Positions 16,911 to 24,227 of a DNA stretch of 64,000 nucleotides are shown here, one piece after another (the first letter of the stretch is position 1; the number at the start of each line of letters is the position of its first letter). The notes below the pieces were generated by a model. That model worked only from the letters and a program-made list of their open reading frames with translations, had not been told where the DNA came from and did no database searches. The position numbers were made by a program, and so were the translations under genes. The stretch comes from Croceimicrobium sp963977415 (GTDB taxonomy: Bacteria; Bacteroidota; Bacteroidia; Flavobacteriales; Schleiferiaceae): NCBI GenBank assembly GCA_963977415.1, contig CAXBOS010000003.1, positions 248,001 to 312,000 on the forward strand, read 5' to 3'.

Positions 16911-17617
16911 GTCCCTAATATTTATTATAATGATAAAAATAGTGATTACAAATTTCAATCTCAGAGTTACATTTCACCACTTTCTTGTGGTCACTTTAAA
17001 TGACTTAATAAGTTTATGTAACCCACTAATATCCGGAGGGTCTCGTATGGGTATTAATTTAAATCCATATCACAAATAATTACGTTAAGTTTTCCGCAGA
17101 GACCTATCTATCCCAATAGCATTCTGCCAAGCTACTATATCCATATAATCAAAGTAGTGGTGATTGCGATAATTTAACCTGTACTAATTAGCGATACCAT
17201 CTATTAGTAGATAAATGGTTTAGGTGTCCTAATTTGCAGTATACCGTAGATTAACACACTTAGATTCATTATCTAACTAATTATGCTGCCGTTTATTGGT
17301 ATACGTTGAAATTATTGTAAGTAATACCACTTAGAGCTCTTTAATCAACATGCCCAATATAAATTGCAAGCCCTGGTAGAAGACTACAAATCCTTAAATC
17401 AGGTCTTGTGAGCCCAAATCCTGAGCAAATGCTTAATCCAAATTGCTAATCAGTCGTCATGCGAATGTCTGGTTGAATTTGAAGGTCAAGTATCGACCAT
17501 TCTGGAGGGACGAGCAGAGCAATATTCTTATATTTACACTAAATACCTGCACCTCTAATCATTAAGCCGCCTCTACATCAACGTTGCCTGCAAGCTTTAC
17601 ACTACACTTTACTAACT
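16911..17617. other. Gene-poor stretch of about 700 bp
   Basis: Only short stop-rich frames. It holds the second copy of the degenerate repeat (17239-17305). Just before the next gene it holds the box GTTGCCT at 17583-17589, whose exact complement AGGCAAC lies 14 bp after that gene. Confidence 0.45.
17239..17305 (+). repeat. Degenerate direct repeat, copy 2
   Basis: Starts GTATACC and continues GTAGATTA, CTTAGATTCATTATCTA and then GTTTATT. It is the partner of 12686-12749 in the same orientation. Confidence 0.5.
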
Positions 17618-18187
17618 ATGACGAAAATATTTTTAGCTATCACTTTGGTAACGCTTGTTTCTTGCGACATGACACCAATTAATAAAACAACGGAAACTAT
17701 TAACTCACAAACAGACAGTATTGCAACCCAAACACAAAGTGTTGAAAATTCAATCAACTTTGCCACATACTGTAATACACGTTATGACTATTGTATTGAT
17801 TATCCCGATGGAATTATATATCCACAGCCAGAAAGCCTAAATGGTGACGGACTAGTTTTCAAAAACAAACACGGCGAGAAAGTTCTCGTAGTTTATGGAC
17901 ATATGAAAATTGACCCAGACGGTGGTGGAGAACTCTCTTTAGGAGAACAATATTATGTCGACCTACACAGGGCTTTTGGAGAAAACGGAAATCAAGACCG
18001 TGTAATAACTTATCAAAAATTAGGCAAGACATTTTTTGTTCTATCAGGATACAAAAAAGGAAAAATATTTTATCAAAAAACGATTTTAAAGGAAAACGCT
18101 TTCGCTTCTGCATTTCTAGAATATTCAGAAAGCGACAAAGAAGTTTTTGACAAAGTTTCTGCCCAACTTTTTAAATCATTCAAGTGA
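17618..18187 (+). CDS. Lipoprotein of unknown function, 189 aa
   Basis: The N-terminus MTKIFLAITLVTLVSC is a lipoprotein signal (lipid-modified Cys 16), then a Thr/Ser/Gln-rich linker to about residue 45. The globular part starts with YCNTRYDYCIDYPDGI. That two-cysteine stretch and the following strands (LVFKNKHGEKVLVVYGHM) recur in a family of uncharacterised Bacteroidota lipoproteins, perhaps with a PsbP-like fold. It stands alone between gene-poor stretches and is bracketed by GTTGCCT (17583) and AGGCAAC (18201), so it may have moved as a single-gene cassette. Confidence 0.6.
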   Translation: MTKIFLAITLVTLVSCDMTPINKTTETINSQTDSIATQTQSVENSINFATYCNTRYDYCIDYPDGIIYPQPESLNGDGLVFKNKHGEKVLVVYGHMKIDPDGGGELSLGEQYYVDLHRAFGENGNQDRVITYQKLGKTFFVLSGYKKGKIFYQKTILKENAFASAFLEYSESDKEVFDKVSAQLFKSFK

Positions 18188-18334
18188 CGCAAAAGCAAGT
18201 AGGCAACATTGTATCACATAAGTACAAGACGGCTAATCATTCTCACAGCTTCATCCGTTGGTTTTTTTTAGTAAAAAGACATCGTTTACAAAGTTAAAGG
18301 AACATGGTTTACACTTTTCGAAGTGGTAATCTGA

Positions 18335-18709
18335 ATAAAAACCAAACAACCATTCATCTCTATTGCTAAATCATCTTCTACTACCATTTTAGAGTATAAT
18401 GACAAGAGTATTAAGATTGGCACCATGTCGACCATTAAAGGCTTAGCATTCGATAATGTATTCATCCTAGACCTAAATGATGATATCATGCCGGGACCTA
18501 AAGGCTCTAGCATGGCTGAGATTGAACATCAGATATCCTTAATGCGTCAATTCTTCTACGATAGTATTAATTGCGCAACCAATAATCTATATCTTTTTTC
18601 GAGTAGCAAAAAGAACCCATCCCGATTTCTCCGAGAACTAGACCCCCATTTCATTGATAACATAACCCCAGATGAATCATCAATTAGTGATGATGAATTC
18701 CATTTTTAA
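18335..18709 (+). pseudogene. C-terminal remnant of a UvrD/Rep-type superfamily 1 helicase
   Basis: The frame opens after a TGA at 18332 and reads IKIGTMSTIKGLAFDNVFILDLNDD, the motif V region of UvrD-like helicases (normally KGLEFDxVFI). It continues with RQFFYDSINCATNNLYLFSS in the place of motif VI (RRLFYVALTRA) and KNPSRFLRELDPHF. The motif VI arginines are changed, and the ATPase core is missing. It is a dead 3' end of a helicase gene. Confidence 0.7.
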
Positions 18710-18947
18710 GGTTAAAATAGCTTAGTAGTTATTCATAGAGGTTCGCGAACTTGGCAAAAAGCACCCTTATAAAAGACACAATTAGCTTTTTTATCCCGCA
18801 TGGACTTTAAGTGTTCATCGGTTGACGACAAAATCAAAAATTATTTAGAAAAAAAATCGGTTAGAACGTAAACTTTTTTTTACATCTGTAATACAAGTTG
18901 TAGATACTCTTCACAATGAAGAGGCCAAACACCTTAAACAATTAAAG

Positions 18948-19904
18948 ATGCAAAATCAAAAATTATCGCTCCTAAATCACGTATTCCACAAAGAATCACA
19001 AGACTTCAAAAGGTTGCCTTTTGAAAGTTTATTAAACATATATAACCAAAAAGATGACTATCACTTTAAACAATCCCTAATTAAACAGGGCTATTACAAA
19101 TCATCATATGCCCTACAAAAAAACGCAGAAAATGATGTCAAAAACAGAAACTGGGAATGGATATCTCAGCGGCCTGTAGGACTAGTATTTTACCTTAAAG
19201 ATTATCATCGAGACTTTATATTAAGCCCCCAAAATGACGAAAACCAATTACTAACTAAACATGATTTTGCCCCAATTGAAGGATTACCTAATGATTTCAT
19301 TGAAAAATTGGAACTAACTCGTTATGAACTAATTAAATCCCTTTACCCGGTCTTCTGCTTTGCTCAATTTAAGCCTGGAGAAGGTAAAACAGCGGCCTAT
19401 GTCACCAACCTTGCGCCCTATATGGCACTTGACATTGACATAAAGTATGACAATGAAGAAGAGATGTTAAGCAAGCTAGGAAAATATGTCGATGTGTTTT
19501 GCTGCCTTACCTCCCCTAGTGGAGGATTACGCCCCGTGATTAGAATAGATACATCCAATGAGATGATGCTTCAACTAACTAAGTGGCAGTTCATAGACAT
19601 TGATAATCAATCTATTAATCATTATTTACCCGGGTTATATAAAACATATTTACATGTGGCCTTTGACAAAATCAGTAGAGCACTTCAAGCCGAAACTCTG
19701 CTGGAAAATGGAATACCTACTCCATTCAACTTTGACTATAAATGCAAGAATCTTAACCGATTCTGGTACATATCACGCAACGTAAATCGACCAATTGAAA
19801 TCAATCCTAACGCTCAAGCAGTTGCAATCACAAGAGTTGATTGTATACGATTTTCAAAAAAGTTATTTCCTGCAACCAACTGTTTATTTGGCTCTGCCTT
19901 TTAA
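18948..19904 (+). CDS. BT4734/VirE_N-like primase-type protein
   Basis: 318 aa. The middle has the hallmarks of the VirE N-terminal/BT4734-like domain, a small archaeo-eukaryotic-primase-like fold: YMALDIDIKYD with the acidic pair (D162, D164), then CCLTSPSGGLRPVIRID. This is followed by the companion stretch DYKCKNLNRFWYISRN and INPNAQ. The N-terminal 100 residues are poorly recognised. Family members sit in conjugative elements and phage-like islands of Bacteroidota, often before a VirE-type helicase domain. Here the ATPase part is absent, so it is either a stand-alone domain or truncated. I infer a replication role for the island. Confidence 0.7.
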   Translation: MQNQKLSLLNHVFHKESQDFKRLPFESLLNIYNQKDDYHFKQSLIKQGYYKSSYALQKNAENDVKNRNWEWISQRPVGLVFYLKDYHRDFILSPQNDENQLLTKHDFAPIEGLPNDFIEKLELTRYELIKSLYPVFCFAQFKPGEGKTAAYVTNLAPYMALDIDIKYDNEEEMLSKLGKYVDVFCCLTSPSGGLRPVIRIDTSNEMMLQLTKWQFIDIDNQSINHYLPGLYKTYLHVAFDKISRALQAETLLENGIPTPFNFDYKCKNLNRFWYISRNVNRPIEINPNAQAVAITRVDCIRFSKKLFPATNCLFGSAF

Positions 19905-20330
19905 TACATTAATTTATCCGTTTAAAATGCATTTTATCTACTATAAAAATACTGCAACATTCCTCCAGCAGTTAAGCAGCAAGTCATCTGACTCGCACTG
20001 CACTTCAAATTGTATCAGGACTATTTGATAACTAAGAATCTCTAGCAGCCAAATTTCTAGTTTAGATTTGTATTTCAAAACCATTTTAATCAACTGATTT
20101 CCAATGGTTTTTTTTTATTTTACAGAAATCAATCCCTTCAATGGACTGTTAATTATGAGCTAAATAGAATGGCCATTTACAGCCATAATTGTCATTTACA
20201 GCCACATGATGTTGCTTTGAATTTAATTAAATCATCGGTCAATAAAAAAATATTAAATTTTATCGATGAAAATTTAAACTTTTATCATTTTTCATACTAT
20301 AATGTATATAATATAAAAAATATATAAATT
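19905..20330. other. AT-rich intergenic stretch with a short direct repeat
   Basis: About 425 bp without a convincing gene. CATTTACAGCCA occurs twice (20174-20185 and 20193-20204, 19-bp period). The final 60 bp before the next gene are nearly pure A/T. Confidence 0.4.
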
Positions 20331-20603
20331 ATGAATAACGAAAAACATGCCGTTACAAGATTAGCCTATACTCTACGTGAGGAGATAGCTTACAAAGGCA
20401 ACAAAGAGATTACTTTCCTTTGGGACCTCAATTTATCTGCCGAAGACTTCAAAGAAGCAAAGGAGTTTGAGGAGTGCTTTATGAAAAATCTGCTTGCGGA
20501 GCAAAATATTGAAACCAGCAATTTTCTGAATAACTTTGACCACCTTGTTTACTGGCATCTCAAGCATATTAAACATGGGGACACGGTTTTGATACGATAT
20601 TGA
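20331..20603 (+). CDS. Small hypothetical protein, 90 aa
   Basis: An acidic, helical protein (SAEDFKEAKEFEECF) without a signal peptide. It has an AT-rich upstream region and a strong terminator 40 bp after its stop, so it is probably a genuine single-gene transcript. Family not recognised. Confidence 0.6.
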   Translation: MNNEKHAVTRLAYTLREEIAYKGNKEITFLWDLNLSAEDFKEAKEFEECFMKNLLAEQNIETSNFLNNFDHLVYWHLKHIKHGDTVLIRY

Positions 20604-20642
20604 TAACCCCTTTTCCTTCTATCGAAATGTTAAATTGAAAGC

Positions 20643-20673
20643 AAAAGGTCGGCGTTTGAGCTGACCTTTTTTT
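20643..20673 (+). terminator. Rho-independent terminator
   Basis: AAAGGTC and GACCTTT form a stem whose extension GGC..GCT pairs in part, followed by a T run. It ends the 20331-20603 gene. Confidence 0.8.
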
Positions 20674-20959
20674 GGGGAAATATTTACTGAAGAGACTATT
20701 TTGAAGTTAGCTTGATAGGCAATCTCAATAAAAAGCAATACCCCAAATTGGAAATATTTAATAAACCTGAATACGTCGGTGTGCAGTACCATTATAATAC
20801 CATTTGAAATTAGGTCTCTCACACAAAACTCCATCTCAAAGAATTAAAATTAGTATTTTTTTTTAAATATCTAACTATTTTGCACTAGAGTTTATTTCAG
20901 GACATATAGAATTGCCCTTTGATAATAGAAGTTACATAAACTAGCACGACTAATGGATT
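20674..20959. other. AT-rich intergenic stretch
   Basis: About 285 bp with no convincing gene. Confidence 0.4.
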
Positions 20960-21322
20960 ATGAACATTACACACAAGGTAAGGTTAGAATTTAGACATGT
21001 GTTCCCAAAGGAAGAGGAAGAACCAATTATCAACTATCTTCGTGAAATCCCCTTTGAATTTTTAATGAAGATTATTGGTTTTTCAAACACACCCAACCCA
21101 CCTGACCACAATAATTTCTTTTCAGACCCAAAATTAAAAATAAGCATCACTCAAGCTGGGAACAAGCTCATTTTCCTGGAAAGATTCGATAAAACACCAG
21201 TTGTTACTACTCCACTGGGAAGCTTGCACCTTGCTGAAAAAATTTTAGCAAACATTGAGGAATTAAGACCTAATAATTCCAGACTAGACATAAAAAAGGA
21301 ATTGGCATTGGTTGTTTTTTGA
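20960..21322 (+). CDS. Hypothetical protein, 120 aa
   Basis: An ATG-started frame for a soluble protein with a helical-basic N-terminus (MNITHKVRLEFRHVFPKEEEE) and strand-rich middle (LKISITQAGNKLIFLERF). No family recognised. It converges with the serine recombinase gene. Confidence 0.5.
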   Translation: MNITHKVRLEFRHVFPKEEEEPIINYLREIPFEFLMKIIGFSNTPNPPDHNNFFSDPKLKISITQAGNKLIFLERFDKTPVVTTPLGSLHLAEKILANIEELRPNNSRLDIKKELALVVF

Positions 21323-21455
21323 ATTTGGATGAGTCTCACTAAAGGGCATTAGAGAAGCTAATAAGCAAATACTAGTGAATTTATGGCGGGGATATCATTT
21401 TTAGAGTATTAAGTCCTACAAACGGCCATGAAGGTAAGTAAGGCTCCTTTTAATA

Positions 21456-22964
21456 TTATTTAAATGCACCTACATATTCAATAGTTGGTTTTGTTGCGTC
21501 TCGATAATTTATCTTTATGTGAACCACCGCCTGACTCAAAATCCACTTATTGTGCTTTAATTCTACTTTTAATATGCCAGTTCTATAGCGGCTATTAACA
21601 CTGCAATTCTGTTGCCACACCATCTTACTTATCTCGTTAACAGCGACTTCTACACGCTCCGAATCAGTTAGAGTACTGATTTGACCTAAACTATATTTCA
21701 GTGGCTTGACGGTGATAGTGAGAAGCTCAATCTTCCGTTCGTATTCCCTTTTTTGCTTATCTAGCTCAAAAATTTTCGAATTATAATCTTCCTCAGTCAA
21801 TAAATCATCGTAATATATTTGTCCCAACCTCTTCTTCTTAGTTACCAGTTTTGCGATTTCTGATTTAAATAAATTAACCTGAGAATCATCAATTCTATTT
21901 TGACCTAAAAGGACATCAGCACCTAAATTACTCATTATGATAGAAGCACCTTTATTTAGCAATCTTGTATATTCATCTTCTACTAAATATAATTTAGAAA
22001 CTATCAGCTCCATAGCCTTGTGTAAGGCCACCACACTTATACTACTGCATCCACATCTATATACTCCCATTTGCCCTTTAGCTCGACTTCTTGCCCAGCC
22101 GCGCATTCTATCATTGCACTTATGACAACTAAGCAATGTATTATATGGATATGCATCTCTAATAAATATCTTATCACCACGGCGATTGTGTTTGAGTTGT
22201 TCATTGGCTTTGAAAAAGAGTTTTTCTGTAATTATGGGCGATATTTTGAAAATCTCATTGTTCCATTTTCGCTTACCTATATATATTTCGTTTCTCAGAA
22301 TTTGGATTATATGCGTATTACTCCATTGCCCACCCCGCTTTGTCTTCACTCCTTCAGCATTTAGTGCCCTAGACACACTATTAGCACTGTGACCATTGAC
22401 TACATCCTTAAATATCCTTCTTATTATCTCAGATTCATATTCATCTAATAACAGCATTTTACTTTCGGACTTATAACCATACGCCATATTATTACCACCT
22501 GCACTATAACCACGGCTAATTCGCTCTCTTTTATTATCACGTGCTTTTTCAAAACCTATTCCTGCCGATAAACCACCTGCACCAATTATACTAGCGAATA
22601 AGAATCTGTGTTGTGCCGTAGTAAGGTCATATGTCATACCCTTAGTCAATACCAACACCTTATATTCTTGTATTTTGTCCAGTATGTAAGCTGATACTAG
22701 ATTATTACCACGGCTGATTCTCTCTTCACTTTGCGCCCAGATATGTGATATTTGACCCGCCTCCATATCACTCAGCAATCGTTTCATTTGCACTCTCTTT
22801 TCGATGTCATTGGCAGTACCAGATACTCCAGAATCATCATAGACTTCAAACTTTAGATTTTCTTGCTTCGCTCGTTCTATACCTTCTTTTTTTTGAAGAT
22901 GTGGTGATTCACCCTTAGTTGCCTGTTTCTGAGTAGATACCCTGATGTAAATAGCTAATTTCAT
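21456..22964 (-). CDS. Large serine recombinase (site-specific integrase)
   Basis: 502 aa. I chose the ATG at 22964 because it gives MKLAIYIRVSTQKQA with the catalytic serine at residue 10; the frame runs upstream into the neighbouring DASS sequence but with no homology there. The resolvase domain continues with DDSGVSGT and ERISRGNN. The recombinase domain has SRALNAEGVKTKRGGQWSNTHIIQILRNEIYIG, then a zinc ribbon (CHKCNDRM ... YRCGC) and a coiled-coil region (about residues 360-430). This is the phage/ICE integrase architecture. The start lies only 41 bp from the broken end of a DASS gene, as expected for an integrase next to its attachment site. It most likely placed the whole island. Confidence 0.92.
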   Translation of the reverse strand: MKLAIYIRVSTQKQATKGESPHLQKKEGIERAKQENLKFEVYDDSGVSGTANDIEKRVQMKRLLSDMEAGQISHIWAQSEERISRGNNLVSAYILDKIQEYKVLVLTKGMTYDLTTAQHRFLFASIIGAGGLSAGIGFEKARDNKRERISRGYSAGGNNMAYGYKSESKMLLLDEYESEIIRRIFKDVVNGHSANSVSRALNAEGVKTKRGGQWSNTHIIQILRNEIYIGKRKWNNEIFKISPIITEKLFFKANEQLKHNRRGDKIFIRDAYPYNTLLSCHKCNDRMRGWARSRAKGQMGVYRCGCSSISVVALHKAMELIVSKLYLVEDEYTRLLNKGASIIMSNLGADVLLGQNRIDDSQVNLFKSEIAKLVTKKKRLGQIYYDDLLTEEDYNSKIFELDKQKREYERKIELLTITVKPLKYSLGQISTLTDSERVEVAVNEISKMVWQQNCSVNSRYRTGILKVELKHNKWILSQAVVHIKINYRDATKPTIEYVGAFK

Positions 22965-23008
22965 ACATTTGATTATAACCCTTTCAAGATATGTATAAAA
23001 AATGAAAC
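22965..23008. other. Right island boundary (predicted att junction)
   Basis: Homology to DASS proteins begins at 23006 (codons for NTATT) and is preceded by an in-frame TGA at 23003, so the chromosome-element junction lies within a few bases of 23003-23008. The conserved residue before this Asn would be Ser, so the break is inside the SNT motif codons. AT-rich element sequence fills the space to the recombinase start. Confidence 0.65.
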
Positions 23009-24019
23009 ACCGCCACGACGGTAATGTTGCTGCCGATAGCACTTTCCGTAAGCCGACTTTTAGCTGAACAAACCAACGATCAAATTTTGCTTGGTCGCTT
23101 TCGCTTACTACTAATGCTTGGTATCGCCTACGCAGCCAATATCGGCGGCACCATGACATTGATAGGCACCCCTCCCAATTTGGTTTTCGCGGGTTATTAT
23201 TTTGAAACTTTCGGCACTGACTTTCCCTTTAGCCGATGGTTTATTTTTGGCTTACCCACTGGCAGCCTATTACTTTTCTTTAGCTATCAATTACTTACCA
23301 AAATAATTTACCCGATTAAGGGAGAGGAGATAGATGGTGTTAAAGAACTAATCCAAAAAAAATGGCGTGAAATGGGCAAAATGACTCGTCCCGAAATCTC
23401 CGTTTTAACTGTTTTCTCCCTAACGGTAGGCCTCTGGGTTTTTGCCCAACCCATTAACGATTTAATCGGACAGCGGGTTTTCAATAATACCAACATCGCT
23501 ATGCTAGGCGGCATTCTCATGTTTATTACGCCCGTAAACTGGCAGAAAAGTGAGTTCATTCTAGAATGGAAAAGCACCGTTAAACTCCCTTGGGGCATAC
23601 TCCTACTTTTTGGTGGGGGTTTAACTTTAGCAAAAGGCTTGGAAACGGCAGGCATCATTCAGAACATCGGCGATTATATTGCCACAAACGTGAGTCTTAG
23701 TCCTATTCTTTTAGTAATTATTCTCACGGCCTTCGCGCTCTTTGCCACCGAATTAATGTCGAATGTAGCCTTGGTTACCGTTTTACTTCCCGTTGTTATT
23801 GGCATCGGCGAAAGCACTGGCGTAGATCCGCTTTTACTCGCTATTCCCGCTACACTTGCAGCAAGCTGTGCCTTTATGATGCCCATTAGCACCCCGCCCA
23901 ATGCGGTGGTTTACTCCAGTGGCTATGTCTCTGTAAAACAAATGATGCGCGCTGGCTTTTGGCTTAATCTTATTTCCATTGCAGTAATTGTAGCAGTAGT
24001 GATGCTGGTTTTAGGCTAA
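23006..24019 (+). pseudogene. SLC13/DASS symporter lacking its N-terminal third
   Basis: The reading frame encodes the first SNT region (NTATTVMLLPIALSV), the family segments GGTMTLIGTPPNLV and ELMSNVALVTVLLP, and the C-terminal ISTPPNAVVYSSG. It therefore holds about 337 of the usual 470-500 residues and lacks about the first 140, including the first membrane helices. An ATG at 23024 could start translation, but the product would not be a complete transporter. Codon usage and GC match the chromosome to its right. I read it as the displaced original 3' part of the gene into which the island inserted. Confidence 0.8.
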
Positions 24020-24181
24020 GTGAACTTCAACTCTAATTGAGAGCATCATAAACTTAAAATTGCTCAATTTTATTTCTAAGCACTTGGTTCCAATTTGGAA
24101 TCAGTATTTTGAGATAAGTAGCTTTCAATTATATAGATATCAGTAAATTTAATGAGCTTTTAAAACTTAGTTAAAAGCTTC

Positions 24182-24189
24182 TAGCTTTG
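24182..24189 (+). promoter_or_regulatory. -7 promoter box for katG
   Basis: TAGCTTTG matches the Bacteroidota -7 consensus TAnnTTTG and lies 38 bp before the katG ATG. It is embedded in the small palindrome AAAGCTTCTAGCTTT. No clear -33 box. Confidence 0.4.
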
Positions 24190-24227
24190 AAGGAACCATC
24201 CAATGGAAAGTCACTAATTTCTATCTT

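Noticed and set aside
18190..18270. A full attC-like element after the 17618 lipoprotein gene
   Set aside because: Only the outer AGGCAAC box is convincing; I could not find matching inner arms.
19795..20028. A 77-codon frame at the end of the primase-like gene
   Set aside because: It overlaps the real frame in another phase, has no motif and is probably a shadow.
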